Origin: Thamnaconus septentrionalis
Lineage: Eukaryota; Chordata; Actinopteri; Tetraodontiformes; Monacanthidae
NCBI GenBank assembly: GCA_009823395.1
Contig: CM020512.1
Coordinates: 12,919,905-12,983,904 of the forward strand
Direction of reading: 5' to 3'
Length of the DNA stretch: 64,000 nucleotides
Shown here piece after piece: positions 11,526 through 22,409 of the stretch (the stretch's first letter is position 1; each line of letters opens with the position of its first letter). Under the pieces are notes generated by a model. The model worked only from the letters and a program-made list of their open reading frames with translations. It did no database searches and was not told where the DNA came from. The position numbers were made by a program, and so were the translations under genes.

Positions 11526-12350
11526 GATAATAATCCTTTCAACTATCTGAACTGTGAGTATTCAATGAATGTTAATGATGGTTTAGAAATTTAACAAATG
11601 GGAAAACGCAAAAAGCATCCTTTTCGTTGGGATCATTGACTGAGATATATTTTGGTTTCTTGACTTGATTTTTTTTATTTTTTTTTATGAATGAATGGGC
11701 TCCTTTTTATTAATACTGTTTATTAGCCGCAGGTTATTGACTCTCATTCACAGTCAACTTCAGTTAAGACCAAGTTTACCAAAATAACTCCTCAAAATGT
11801 CAGTGAGAAGTGAAGTGAAGGAAATGCAGTCAGTTCTGAAGACTAACTAAACCATTTCACTGAAGTTTTGAATTTTGTTTTTCTTTTGTACTGTTTGACA
11901 AGATGGTGCAGCATTAAGTCAGAGCATAGCATGCATTTTCTGTTTGGAGAATAAATACTCTCAATAACTTTCTTAGCTCCTTTCTAGTCAATATATTTTT
12001 ATTTTTATGTTTTTATGCAGAAGTCTCCTAACAGTAAGTGAGTGAATAAAATGTTTTTTAAAGAATGGTTGCATTTTGTATTTTTTTATTCTTGAAAAAC
12101 AAAACTAATTTCTTTCCATGTTTTAGTTCTGTTTTTTGTCTCAGATGTTTCACGATGTCCATATTTTTTTTTCTTGTCCCATTTATATCAGTTCAGCTGT
12201 TTCAACGTTAACTACATCACTATGACCAGTGGGTGTCGCCCTAACATCAATATAATTCTGTAACAATATATTCTACCTATTCTTACATTATTCAATACAA
12301 TCACACCCTGTGACATGTTAAGAAATGCCTCTCAAAAAAGAAAAAGTATT

Positions 12351-12381
<31 letters not shown>

Positions 12382-12428
12382 CATTCAATCCTAAATTTAG
12401 ATGAACAAAAGTTCCCCCCAAAACTTGC
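10240..12428. other. slc16a1 3' UTR / intergenic
   Basis: AT-rich sequence with no recognisable gene. It contains GATAAT/ATA repeats at about 11490-11535 and a poly(T) run at about 12353-12380 just beyond the 3' end of receptor copy A. The left part is probably slc16a1 3' UTR. Confidence 0.5.
10486..10491 (+). terminator. slc16a1: Candidate slc16a1 poly(A) signal
   Basis: The first canonical AATAAA after the stop codon, about 375 bp into the 3' UTR. Further AATAAA words lie near 11950 and 12045, so longer transcripts are possible. Confidence 0.4.
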
Positions 12429-13336
12429 TCATGTTCTAAGAATAATCTTTTTCCAACACAACAACCCTTTTCTGTGTAGATACAGCAGCGGCATAAGCAG
12501 ACTGCTGGGCAGACCAATCCAGTATGTGAAAGACAATATAAGGCACTTTGCACTCTCACTGGCATTAAGTGTGAAGGGACCTGATATTAAAGTCCAACTC
12601 AGCCTCAACATCAGCACTACCAGGACGCATACGATGACGTCGAAGGCCCTGAGCTTTGATTGGTCGATGCGCCGTCTCGCCCCATTCCCTTCCCCTGGCC
12701 CTGAACGACGCAACACCCTGAGGGTAGAAAGACAAAATACCCAGACAAGAAATAGTATAAAAAGTACTGGTATGAAAAGAACCAAATACACATCACGATT
12801 ACTGGGCAGAAAAACGACGACTCTTATCAAAATGGAAAGCGGCCAAACAAAGCCGACGGTCACGTTTCTGACTCGGATCCATTTCTCTCCTTTCAGACTG
12901 AGGTAGGTGACGGGGTGGACAACAGCCAGGTAGCGCTCTGCACAGGCGAGCGTGTGAAGGAAATGCTGTCCAGGTAAGTTTACAACTGAAGACACCATTC
13001 CCATCACCATGAGATACTCATTATTCGTGTGGAGGCCGCAACACACACACACGTGGATGCTAAGACGCTGAGCAGCTCGAAGAGAACCATGTGGTAGGTG
13101 AAGAAATCAATGTGGCTCATGGCCATCGTGCTGAAGCTCTGCTGCCTCCACTGTTTGAAACCCAGGTGGAGGATGAAGATGTAGACGGGGAGGAGGAAGA
13201 CGATGGAGGTGAAGGTGAAGGTGATGATAATGTAGCTGTTAACTGTGGATAGATGACTTTTGTGCAAGCAAATAAAAGATTGGTAGGCAGCGGAGAGAGC
13301 AGGTGTAAGGGAGGCATTTGATGAGGAACAACTCAT
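12429..13336 (-). pseudogene. Receptor copy A: 7TM receptor with a GT-slippage frameshift
   Basis: Outermost copy of the receptor cluster. The N-terminal half starts at ATG 13336 (MSCSSSNAS, two glycosylation sequons) and runs through TM1, the invariant LGFKQWRQQSFSTMAMSH loop and TM2, reaching the stretch VLASTCVC. There the frame breaks in a (GT)n run (+ strand (AC)n 13040-13052). The remaining CCGLHTNNEYLM, TM3 with CAERYLAVVHP, TM4-TM7 and the tail continue in another frame down to a stop at 12429. Removing one GT unit would rejoin the halves, so this is either a young pseudogene or a dinucleotide assembly error. TM7 reads GLPSSLLMPLLYL as in the intact copies. The promoter block is still present upstream, which favours a recent loss. 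Confidence 0.8.
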
Positions 13337-13382
13337 CACTGCTGGATGGAGAGAGAAAGAAAAGAAAAGGTAAAGAAATGCA

Positions 13383-13455
13383 CGGGCGACTTGTCCAGGG
13401 TGCAAGCCCAACTTCCTGCCAGGACAGCCGGGGAAGAGTCCAACAACACCTGTGG
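13383..13455 (+). mobile_element. SINE-tail remnant in the intron of copy A
   Basis: Reads like the common teleost SINE tail (gacttgtccagggtg followed by an aggacagccgggg-type word). It corresponds to remnants at 17350-17460, 26193-26302 and 32939-33012. Confidence 0.6.
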
Positions 13456-13685
13456 CAGACACATAAACCTGTAGAACATTTTTCATGCATTTCTTTTTGC
13501 CTTTTGAATACACCAGAAACTATACAGAACATCCATTTCATTAAATGTACCCACCTTCAGTAAAATAAAAAAGAAAGAAAGAAAAAAAATCAACCTCCAG
13601 TTGTCAATGTCCCTGCAAGTCTGAACTGTGTACTTGTTTGTTAATCATCTACTGGGCTCTTCTATACTGCTGTAACTGTTTTTTT

Positions 13686-13752
13686 GCATGTTATACAACA
13701 AGTTATTGTAGGCCATCCACTCAGTCTTTTCCGTCATTGAAAATGATCCACA
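13686..13752 (-). promoter_or_regulatory. Promoter block of receptor copy A
   Basis: Copy of the block found upstream of every full-length minus-strand receptor. On the - strand it has GACGGAAAAGACTGAGTGG, then GGCC and a TATA-like GTTGTATAAC. A donor-like CACC lies at about 13551 on the + strand. Confidence 0.6.
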
Positions 13753-14154
13753 GTAGCGCCTTTCCTCCAGTAGGGTGGGGGCCAATTATAGTGTGGGTGG
13801 GAATGGAGAAAACTGGGTCAGTCTTCCTGGCGTCGCCCACTTTATTCATAATTTTATATGAATGAAAGACTGCCTTTAAAAGACTTTTTCAAGGTTCTTC
13901 TGACTCACTATTAAAATATACAAACTTTTACGTTACATCAGAAATGAAAGAAGAGCGTGTCTGTTCCTAGAACGATGACTGCACGACAGTGGCATCTACT
14001 AAATTTGAAATGTTTATGCTTGCATTATCAAGAGCACCACTGGACACTTTGTTAAGAAGAAGCAGCTTGCTGTGCTGTATATTCAGACCTGCAGTTTGGT
14101 AAATGCAACACTGCCAGCTCACATCACATCTGTGTGATTAATCTTAAACTGCTG

Positions 14155-14395
14155 TCAAATTAAAGTGCAAGTCACACAAAGTCAAAGCAATTGAAAAAAC
14201 AAAAACAAAACTGCGAGCACATTATCAACAAACAGCTCCTCTGCGCTGCATCCTCTGTGGGTGAGAGTGGATGTTTGATTAAAATCAAATGAGATGTGAC
14301 TTGAAACCGAGGCTCATTCAAATCAAAGGTTGATGCTTGGCACAACACCTGGCTGTCTGCGTCAAATGTTTTATTATGCACAAAATATTAGACAT
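14155..14395. repeat. Distal cluster repeat, copy 1
   Basis: Shares with 14640-14885, 22792-22926 and 34089-34222 a segment reading GAGTGGATGTTTGATTA, then CCGAGGCTCATTCAAATC, then ACACCTGGCTGTCTG. It lies upstream of receptor promoters. It is either part of the ancestral duplication unit or a regulatory element. Confidence 0.7.
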
Positions 14396-14639
14396 AGCGG
14401 GCTGCAGTCCTTAAGTAGCCTCAATTCTGAGCGTTTTTTTGTAGAGGGGAGAGGGCAAGGTTATGAACATGTACTCTATTCCTTCTTTTTTTTTTCAATT
14501 GTTTTTTTTTTGTTTTGTTATCTTTACTCAGAAGTTTAACGCGAAAAAGTAGCTTAATTACTATCATAACACACAAACCAGCCAGAAATGGATCAAGGTG
14601 TACAACTCATGTCCCCTCTCTGACAGGTGGTTTTGAGGC

Positions 14640-14885
14640 ACGTTGTTAAATTAAAGTGGAGGGCATAGAAAGTCAAAGAAATAGAAAAACAGTTGGGAGA
14701 TTAACAAACTGGTCGTCTGCTACAGGGGGTTTTCCTATATACTTTGTGGGTGAGAGTGGATGTTTGAAAATCAAATGAGTTGTGACTTTGAATCGAGGCT
14801 CATTCAAATCAAATGGTGACTGAGAGCAGAACACCTTGCTGACTGTGTCACTTGTTTGATTAATACTCCAAACATCAGACATACT
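14640..14885. repeat. Distal cluster repeat, copy 2
   Basis: Tandem neighbour of copy 1. It has the same word order, with diverged internal bases and a small deletion after TGTTTGA. Confidence 0.7.
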
Positions 14886-16302
14886 AAAATGCAGTCAAAT
14901 AACTAGTCTGCAACTTGAGTTTGGATTTTTGTTTTTTCGTTTGTTTTGAGGGGTTGAGAGTCTTCCACCGCTCACAACGGACGACAGTCGCGGTGCAGAA
15001 GAATGTTCATTTACTTACTTCACCGGTGAAAACTCAGCAAAACGGCAAGAGTAGGCCAACAGCAGCACCGGCCACAAGTCATAATCATCCGGGCTCCGAC
15101 TATCAACCGGCCTGTCTTGTCTGGTTCTACCTGCTGTAACTTCTGGCAACGCGCCATGAAAAAAACAAACAAAACCTATTGCCACCTGCTGGCGGGAGTA
15201 GTACATGAACACAGAAAACGCTGTTTTTACTAAAAAACAACCATGCTATGAAATAAATGTAATTTAGCAAGAGTTACAAAACATTAACCCCTTACAGGTG
15301 CCACAAGAGCAAAGTTATAAGCATGATTTACCAATCAAGATAATTTAGCTTTTCCTCTTTTATTTTCTTTTACATTTTACATGATAACTTAGTTTCATTC
15401 AAAGCAAAAACATTAAAAATGTGTACAACACATGTTCTCCCAATCAGCAACCATGACACCAAAGTGAACATGTTCATCATCAGCAGAAATGACACATCTG
15501 CAGAGAGATTTTCAAAGAAAAACAAATTACTTGTTTCATTTTTTTTTTAAACTGAAGATAACAAAGGAAGGCAGTTTCACCTTATGTCTGAGACTGCAAC
15601 TTGAAGCCCCTCCCAACTGACTTTGTTATCACAGCTGAATGTGATTTTACATGAATTACATCAGTTGGAGCAGCAAGGAGGAAAAAGGAAAAAGTCAAAT
15701 ACCCCAAATGATGAAAACCCAAACAAACGTTTGCGCGCGCACACCGACTTCAGCACATCTAGAAGGCTTTATAATAATGTGAAACTCTTTACAGAGTGGA
15801 AAACTTTAATTGAGTACACACAACATATTGCACATTTGCAAAAACAAATAACTTTAAAAATACAGGCTAAGGTAGGAATAGCAACTATTTCAGAACATTT
15901 GCAAAACAAAGCAACTTAATGAAGACTGCATTAAAACCAACATTAAAGGAAACACTAAACAGTCACTGACTTGACTGCTGCTCTAATAGTGGTAGTGCAA
16001 AACTATCAAACACAGACCTACTGTGAGGTAACTATAGGAACAGAAACACCAGAAGCTGTCTAGTGATCAAAATTTCTAAAACCTTTTATATCTTTGCACT
16101 AACAAAATTTCTGCTAAGCTTGAATTGAACTAATTAGTATGTTGTCCATGTGGAAGATGAAACATCCTGTATTATTTATTTATTCTTATATTATATTTAA
16201 TATAATTGCACACTGTGAAGAAACACCTGTGTCCTTTTTCAACATTTGATCCTATATTGAAGATGTTCAGATTGTAGGGAAAAGTATTGATCAAATAAAA
16301 AC

Positions 16303-17235
16303 TTAACCCTCTGGATGTTTTGCTTCATTTTTCTTCTTACAAAACACCAGTCTCCCTTTTCTCTGTAGATACAGCAGTGGCATAAGCAGACTGCTGGGCA
16401 GACCGATCCAGAATGTGAATGACAAGATCACACAACCTACAATCCCACCACATGGCACCTCAAGTATGACTGAACCTGATACTAGATTCCAAATCAGCTT
16501 CAACACCACCACTACCAGCACAAATACAATGACGTAGAAGGCCCTCAGCTTTGATGGGTCAGCACGGAGTCTCCTCCCATTGCCTTCCCCTGGCCCTGAA
16601 CGAATCAACACCCTGAGGACAGAAATACTGAATACCAATATTAAAAATACCCCCAAAGCTATCATGGAAAATACGAAAAAGAAAATGATCCTATTGTTGG
16701 ACAGCGAAAGAAAAAATGCGATCAAAATGGAAAGCAGCCAAATAAAGGCAATGAGCACGTTTCTGGCTCTGTTCCATTTCTCTCCTTTCAGACTGAGGTA
16801 GGTGACTGGGTGGACAACAGCCAGGTGGCGCTCTGCACAGGTGAGGGTGTGAAACAAAAGCTGCCCACACATAGTTAGAAAAAAAAGGCAATTTCCCGTC
16901 CACATTAGATTGATATGGTTGTTATGATAGCCACAACTCATACATATACATGCTAATACATAGAGCAGCTCAATGAGAACCATGTGGTAGGTGAAGAGGT
17001 CAAAGTGGCTCATGGCCATCGTGCTGAAGCTCTGCTGCCTCCACTGTTTGAAACCCAGGTGGAGGATGAAGATGTAGACGGGGAGAAGGAAGACGATGGA
17101 GGTGATGGTGAAGGTGTTGGTAATGTAACTGCCAAATGTGGATTTGTAGCAATGTTGTACGTTATCATAAAGTGGATCATGAACGGGAGGAGCAGCTGAA
17201 AGGGAGGCATTTGACCAGGAACAATTGAAAACCAT
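16303..17235 (-). CDS. Receptor copy B: atypical 7TM receptor, 310 aa
   Basis: Putative G-protein-coupled-receptor-like membrane protein; subfamily and ligand unknown. The start is the ATG at 17235 (MVFNCSWSNAS), because paralogues start at the same point and a splice acceptor (cccagtgtcag) ends 5 bases upstream of it. The frame stays open through the intron to an ATG at 17547, but that is not conserved. The N terminus has two N-glycosylation sequons. Approximate TM segments are residues 39-61, 78-101, 112-140, 159-178, 184-210, 231-255 and 266-290. Landmarks: GFKQWRQQ in loop 1; LIELL in TM2, where class A has LADLL; CAERHLAVVHP at the end of TM3 (133-143); Trp166 in TM4; RSGPGEGNGRR in loop 3; MPLLY in TM7 (285-289); and a Lys-rich tail. 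EL2 is very short and has no Cys. Exon 1 is non-coding (about 17680-17765), with an intron 17241-17679. Confidence 0.85.
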   Translation of the reverse strand: MVFNCSWSNASLSAAPPVHDPLYDNVQHCYKSTFGSYITNTFTITSIVFLLPVYIFILHLGFKQWRQQSFSTMAMSHFDLFTYHMVLIELLYVLACICMSCGYHNNHINLMWTGNCLFFLTMCGQLLFHTLTCAERHLAVVHPVTYLSLKGEKWNRARNVLIAFIWLLSILIAFFLSLSNNRIIFFFVFSMIALGVFLILVFSISVLRVLIRSGPGEGNGRRLRADPSKLRAFYVIVFVLVVVVLKLIWNLVSGSVILEVPCGGIVGCVILSFTFWIGLPSSLLMPLLYLQRKGRLVFCKKKNEAKHPEG

Positions 17236-17349
17236 CACTCCTGACACTGGGCTGAGATGGAGAGAGAAAGAGAAGAACATGTGAGGTGCAGTATGAAAAT
17301 GCAGTGAGACAGATGACCTGTGATGGTAAAAACACACATAAAACAACAA

Positions 17350-17460
17350 CTGGTGACTTGACCAGGGTGTAGCCCACCTTTGCCCCAAGACAACTGGGAT
17401 TGACTCCAACAACACCTGTGACCCTGAGTGCAAGAGAAGTGGTGATGGAAAATTGATGGA
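17350..17460 (+). mobile_element. SINE-tail remnant in the intron of copy B
   Basis: Matches the 3' part of common teleost SINE-type repeats: gacttgaccagggtgtagc, then caactgggattgactcc, then a gaccctgagtgcaagagaag word and a final gaaaattgatgg. Confidence 0.65.
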
Positions 17461-17785
17461 ACATAAACCTGTAGAGAGAATGTCAGCTTTTTTTACTTGA
17501 ACAAATGTAAAGCAACACACTGTTGAGTGGGACATGATTGATGTCACTCACATTCCCATTTATTGATCCAAAAAATGTTACTTTATTTAACAACTGATTC
17601 ATACTGAAATTACAAATACTCTCCACTTACTTTTTGAATATATCAGAAATAAGAAATGAATTTAATAAAATGCACTCACCTTTAGTCTATAAATGTTTGT
17701 TTTTTTTAAACCTCCAGTTGGCTGTGTCCCTGTCTATTTGGATTGTCCTAACCTGCTCTTTAATACTTATGCAGCAGGGTTTTTT

Positions 17786-17848
17786 GCATATTATATAACT
17801 TGTTATTGTTGGCCATCCACTCAGTCTTTTCTGTCACTGAAACTGATC
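17786..17848 (-). promoter_or_regulatory. Promoter block of receptor copy B
   Basis: On the - strand: GATCAGTTTCAGTGACAG, AAAAGACTGAGTGGATGG, CCAACAATAACAA, then the TATA box GTTATATAAT at about 17789-17798. Exon 1 follows, and its donor (aaag|gtgagtg) is at 17680/17679. Confidence 0.7.
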
Positions 17849-18454
17849 AACAGCAGCACCTTTCCTTCAATAGGGTGGCGGCCAGTAATAGTGTGGGTGG
17901 AGATGGGGAAAACTGGGTGAGTCTTCCTGGTGTCGCCCACTTTATGTAAAATGTTTTGAGAGTAAAACAACGACTCTCCGTATTGATTCTTGAAAAAAAA
18001 AAATCACGTCACAAACATCAGAAATGAAAGAAGAGTGTTTCTGTTGTTAGAATGTTAACTACACTACATTGGCATTTATTTTAGTGGAAATCATTTTGCC
18101 GGAAATATCAGGAGCATCACTGGACCCAAATGTTGTGTTTACAGGAGTCAGCGTGCCTGGCTGCTTTGCTGTATATTCTGTCCTGTAGTTCAGTTAATTA
18201 GCACTGCCAGCTCACATCTAGATATCCGAATTAAATTGTCTGACAGCTTCTGTGACTCACACATGTGGTATATGAATCTGAGATAATACTGTTTCTATGA
18301 AAAATGGTGGTTGAAGAACAAATGGACCATCAGGAAAAACAAGATTTCACTAAGCAGAAAAAAACATCAAATTAGCCTCTGTTTTAAAGGTTATATTTAT
18401 CAGAGGGTTCGACAGTGCAATCATTTGGGATGCAATCATTGGGTTTCAACAGGT

Positions 18455-18720
18455 GGGTGGAGAGACATAATCTCTCCAACAGGTCCTGGGTCTTTCTCTG
18501 GGCCTCCTACCTGTGGGACATGGCCTGAATACCTCCCTGGAGAGGCATCCCAAACAGATGCCAGTCCTTTCAGTCATGACCCAAAATTTCTGGCCATAGG
18601 TGAGCATTGGAACGTAGGTAGCGGTTTAGATGGTGAATGGAGAGTTTTGCAATAGACCAGTCCAATGACTGCATGACAGTGGCTGCTGGCCCGATTCATC
18701 TGTCCATCTCCTGCTCCATG
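18455..18720 (+). mobile_element. LINE-like fragment (unit B)
   Basis: Contains words of a widespread teleost non-LTR repeat: gagagacataatctctcc, ggtcctgggtctttctctgg, tcatgacccaaaatttctgg and ctgtccatctcctgctcc. The same fragment sits at the same place in units C and D, so it inserted before the triplication. The exact LINE family is not certain. Confidence 0.65.
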
Positions 18721-19578
18721 GTTCGTCCCCATGTATCCACTGCTGCTTTGTTTTTTTCACATCCATTGAGGAAGTTCATCAAATATCGCTCGGCAGTTGT
18801 TTCGAACATGGCTGCACTTACACATTAAAAATGTGTACAACACATGTTCTCCCAATCAGCAACCATGACACCAAAGTGAACATGTTCATCGTCAGCAGAA
18901 ATGACACATCTGCAGAGAGATTTTCAAAGAAAAACAAATTACTTGTTTCATTTTTTTTTTAAACTGAAGATAACAAAGGAAGGCAGTTTCACCTTATGTC
19001 TGAGACTGCAACTTGAAGCCCCTCCCAACTGACTTTGTTATCACAGCTGAATGTGATTTTACATGAATTACATCAGTTGGAGCAGCAAGGAGGAAAAAAG
19101 GAAAAAAAGTCAAATACCCCCAAATGATGAAAACCCAAACAAACGTTTGTGCGCGCACACACCGACTTCAGCACATCTATAAGGCTTTATAATAATGTGA
19201 AACTCTTTACAGAGTGGAAAACTTTAATTGAGTACACACAACATATTGCACATTTGCAAAAAACAAATAACTTTAAAACTATCAAACACAGACCTACTGT
19301 GAGGTAACTATAGGAACAGAAACACCAGAAGCTGTCTAGTGATCAAAATTTCTAAAACCTTTTATATCTTTGCACTAACAAAATTTCTGCTGAGCTTGAA
19401 TTGAACTAATTAGTATGTTGTCCATGTGGAAGATGAAACATCCTGTATTATTTATTTATTTTTATATTATATTTAATATAATTGCACGCTGCGAAGAAAC
19501 ACCTGTGTCCTTTTTCAACATTCAATCCTATATTGAAGATGTTCAGATTGTAGGGAAAAGTATTGATCAAATAAAAAC

Positions 19579-20511
19579 TTAACCCTCTGGATGTTTTGCT
19601 TCATTTTTCTTCTTACAAAACACCAGTCTCCCTTTTCTCTGTAGATACAGCAGTGGCATAAGCAGACTGCTGGGCAGACTGATCCAGAATGTGAATGACA
19701 AGATCACACAACCTACAATCCCACCACATGGCACTGCAAGTATGACTGAACCTGATACTAGATTCCAAATCATCTTCAACATCACCACTACCAGCACAAA
19801 TACAATGACATAGAAGGCCCTCAGCTTTGATGGGTCAGCACGGAGTCTCCTCCCATTCCCTTCCCCTGGCCCTGAACGAATCAACACCCTGAGGACAGAG
19901 ATACTGAATACCAATATTAAAAATACCTCCAAAACTGTTACGGAAAATAGGAAAAAGAAAATGATCCTAATGTCGGGCAGGAAAATAATTAATTCAATCA
20001 AAATGGAAAGCAGCCAAATAAAGGCAATGAGCACGTTTCTGGCTCTGATCCATTTCTCTCCTTTCAGACTGAGGTAGGTGACTGGGTGGACAACAGCCAG
20101 GTGGCGCTCTGCACAGGTGAGGATGTGAAAAAAAATCTGCCCACACATAGTTAGAAAAAAAAGGCATTTTCCCGTCCACATTAGATTGATATGGTTGGTA
20201 TGATGGCCACAACTCATACATATACATGCTAATACATAGAGCAGCTCAATGAGAACCATGTGGTAGGTGAAGAGGTCAAAGTGGCTCATGGCCATCGTGC
20301 TGAAGCTCTGCTGCCGCCACTGTTTGAAACCCAGGTGGAGGATGAAGATGTAGACGGGGAGAAGGAAGACGATGGAGCTGATGGTGAAGGTGTTGGTAAT
20401 GTAACTGCCAGGTGTGCTTACAAAGCATTGCTGTATCTTATCACAAAGTGGATCATGAACGGGAGGAGCAGCTGAAAGGGAGGCATTTGACCAGGAACAA
20501 TTGAAAACCAT
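19579..20511 (-). CDS. Receptor copy C: atypical 7TM receptor, 310 aa
   Basis: Close paralogue of B and D with an intact frame from MVFNCSWSNAS to a KHPEG end. It differs from B mainly in the extracellular N terminus (residues about 23-38 include CDKIQQCFVSTPG) and around EL2 (LPDIR instead of LSNNR). TM7 starts with FWISLPSSLLMPLLYL. The start is chosen as for B: ATG at 20511, 5 bases after the same splice acceptor. Its intron has been rebuilt by the hAT insertion: the first about 40 bp next to the acceptor are original, followed by 1.4 kb of transposon, then the far end with the conserved exon 1 and promoter. It may still be spliced, with an intron of about 1.7 kb. Confidence 0.85.
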   Translation of the reverse strand: MVFNCSWSNASLSAAPPVHDPLCDKIQQCFVSTPGSYITNTFTISSIVFLLPVYIFILHLGFKQWRQQSFSTMAMSHFDLFTYHMVLIELLYVLACICMSCGHHTNHINLMWTGKCLFFLTMCGQIFFHILTCAERHLAVVHPVTYLSLKGEKWIRARNVLIAFIWLLSILIELIIFLPDIRIIFFFLFSVTVLEVFLILVFSISVLRVLIRSGPGEGNGRRLRADPSKLRAFYVIVFVLVVVMLKMIWNLVSGSVILAVPCGGIVGCVILSFTFWISLPSSLLMPLLYLQRKGRLVFCKKKNEAKHPEG

Positions 20512-20569
20512 CACTCCTGACACTGGGCTGAGATGAAGAGAGAAAGAGAAGAACATGTGAGGTGCAGTA

Positions 20570-21483
20570 GTAACGCGTTAGAAGTAACGCATTACTGTAA
20601 TCTGATTACTTTTTCAAGTAATGAGTAAAGTAAGGGAGTACATTTGCCAAAACAGCAATTAGATTAGTTACTTTCCTGCAAGCTGGCTGCGTTACTGCGT
20701 TACTCAAAGTTAGTTGTTTTTTTTGTTTTTTTCGTGAGACTGTCTCATGACAATATATGAGCGACACAACGTTTTCGTGACGTGCAGATATATGTAAACA
20801 GACAACATGGAGCGCGAGAGAGAGCAGGACCGTGCAGTGTGTAATGCTTGGAAGTAGCGACATTACATTGAGTTTGACTCAGTCAAAGATGGTAAAAACA
20901 TTAGCGTCCACTGTACACTCTGCGTGGGGGGGACTTTTACCTACAGCGAAGAATTCTACCTTAAATCTGAGCAAGCACCTAGCAAACCGGCACAGGAACG
21001 TGAATCTCACTGATAAATAAACCCCGGGCTCCCCCCACTGACATGACCGCTGCGGCTACCACTTCCTCCGACGTCCCCTCTCCCGCTAAACAGGTGAAAA
21101 TAGGCGAAGTAGATTCTGAACCGTTCCGACGCCTCGTTGAAAAAAAATACCGACTAAAAGTGGTGTCAAGCTGTCGCAGAGAAAGTCATTTGCACCAGTG
21201 GCACGGTTGTTCAGTTTAGGTGGATTGGTGCTTTCCCCGGAAAGGAACAGACTGATAGGGGATTTGAGCAGCTTTTGCTGATGCGATAATAACCACAGTT
21301 TCACTCCAAAAGAAAACAAAAAACCATAGGGCCTTGTCAGGGTAGCCATAAACTGAGACCTTAAATGTGGCATGCAACAGCATTTTCTCTGTTTTGTCAA
21401 ACGCATTATTGCTCCTCACTGCACTTTACCACCTGTTAAAAGATGTAAATAATTAATAACTTGGAAAATAATATATAGTAGAT

Positions 21484-21524
<41 letters not shown>

Positions 21525-21970
21525 TCTATGCTGGGATATGCAGAAATGTAAGTTAACAGAAAGAAAGAAATGCTTTATGTTATGAAAATATTGTGGAATG
21601 TGCAGAAAATAGGTTTAAATGTTCAACAATTTTCTTCAAGTCAGACAGTTGTATTTAATTAACTTGTTTAATTTTTTCCTGATATAATTTGCATAAAGTT
21701 AAGATTGAAAACTAATAAGAAAAAGGCTTTAAAAGGAACTGTTTCATTTGATTCAATTTAATATGAATACAGAAAGAATAGAATTATAGGATTTATGGTG
21801 TGTTCAGTTTGTGCATCATGATTTTGAAAAGTAACTAGGTAAAGTAATTAGTAAAGTAACTAATTACTTTTGAAAACAGGTAATCAGTAAAGTAACTGTA
21901 TTACTTTCTTGGATAAGTAATCAGTAGTTAGTAACTAATTACAATTTCCAAGTAACTTGACCAACACTAG
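20570..21970 (+). mobile_element. Decayed hAT transposon inside the intron of copy C
   Basis: Absent from the same place in units B and D. The ends are rich in gtaacgcgttac/gtaactaattac words, and the right end reads (reverse complement) ctagtgttggtcaagttac, as in many teleost hAT elements. Inside, broken frames give a BED-finger-like STLNLSKHLANRH near 20955-21000 and transposase-like words such as GVKLSQRKSF and LGGLVLSPKRNRL near 21150-21260. A (TA)n run lies at 21493-21520. Frameshifts and a missing middle mean it is inactive. The host sequence corresponding to about 140 bp of B and D, including most of the SINE remnant, is missing at the junction. Confidence 0.75.
21493..21520. repeat. 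(TA)n microsatellite
   Basis: A pure TA run inside the hAT element. Confidence 0.9.
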
Positions 21971-22346
21971 CCTGAGTGCAAGAGAAGTGGTGATGGAAAA
22001 TTGATGGAACATAAACCTGTAGAGAGAATGTCAGCTTTTTTTACTTGAACAAATGTAAAGCAACACACTGTTGAGCGGGACATGATTGATGTCACGTCTG
22101 ATGAACACAAACGTTTTCATGTATTGATCCAAACAATGTTACTTTATTTAACAACTGATTCATACTGAAATTACAAATACTCTCCACTTACTTTTTGTAT
22201 ATATCATAAAAAATAAATAAATTTCATAAAATGCACTCACCTTTAGTCTATAAATGTTTGTTTTTTTTAAACCTCCAGTTGGCTGTGTCCCTGTCTATTT
22301 GGATTGTCCTAACCTGCTCTTTAATACTTATGCAGCAGGGTTTTTT

Positions 22347-22409
22347 GCATATTATATAACTTGTTATTGTTGGCCATCCACTCAGTCTTTTCTGTCACTG
22401 AAACTGATC
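22347..22409 (-). promoter_or_regulatory. Promoter block of receptor copy C
   Basis: Essentially identical to the block of copy B, including the GTTATATAAT TATA box. The exon 1 donor is near 22241. Confidence 0.7.

Larger units (their letters stand above)
13760..15410. other. Spacer between copies A and B
   Basis: No gene. The stretch holds two tandem copies of a distal repeated element (listed separately) about 490 bp apart, and an AT-rich segment up to the start of duplicated unit B. Confidence 0.5.
15411..18822. repeat. Segmental duplication unit B (about 3.4 kb)
   Basis: First of three tandem units (B, C, D) whose coding exon, promoter, 3' flank and intergenic spacer align almost base for base. 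The unit starts at cattaaaaatgtgtacaac and ends at the next copy of that word. It contains receptor gene B, its promoter and a LINE-like fragment. Confidence 0.85.

Noticed and set aside
16984..17199. Plus-strand acidic open frame (GEEVKVAHGHRAEALLPPLF, then an Asp/Glu-rich stretch) repeated at every receptor copy
   Set aside because: It is the antisense of the highly conserved TM1-loop1-TM2 block. It recurs only because that nucleotide tract is nearly invariant, and no start context or independent conservation supports translation.
16303..17547. 414-aa version of receptor B (and of D) starting MTSIMSHSTVCC
   Set aside because: The extra N terminus reads through the intron, including the SINE remnant and the conserved acceptor. 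Other copies lack it.
17693..17920. A 75-aa plus-strand frame (FKPPVGCVPVYLDC) repeated at 22254 and 26536
   Set aside because: It is the reverse strand of the receptor exon 1 and promoter block, and therefore a shadow.
18311..18655. A 114-aa plus-strand frame present three times (18311, 23736, 27204)
   Set aside because: It spans the LINE-like fragment and recent duplicate spacer. The identity reflects duplication, not coding constraint.
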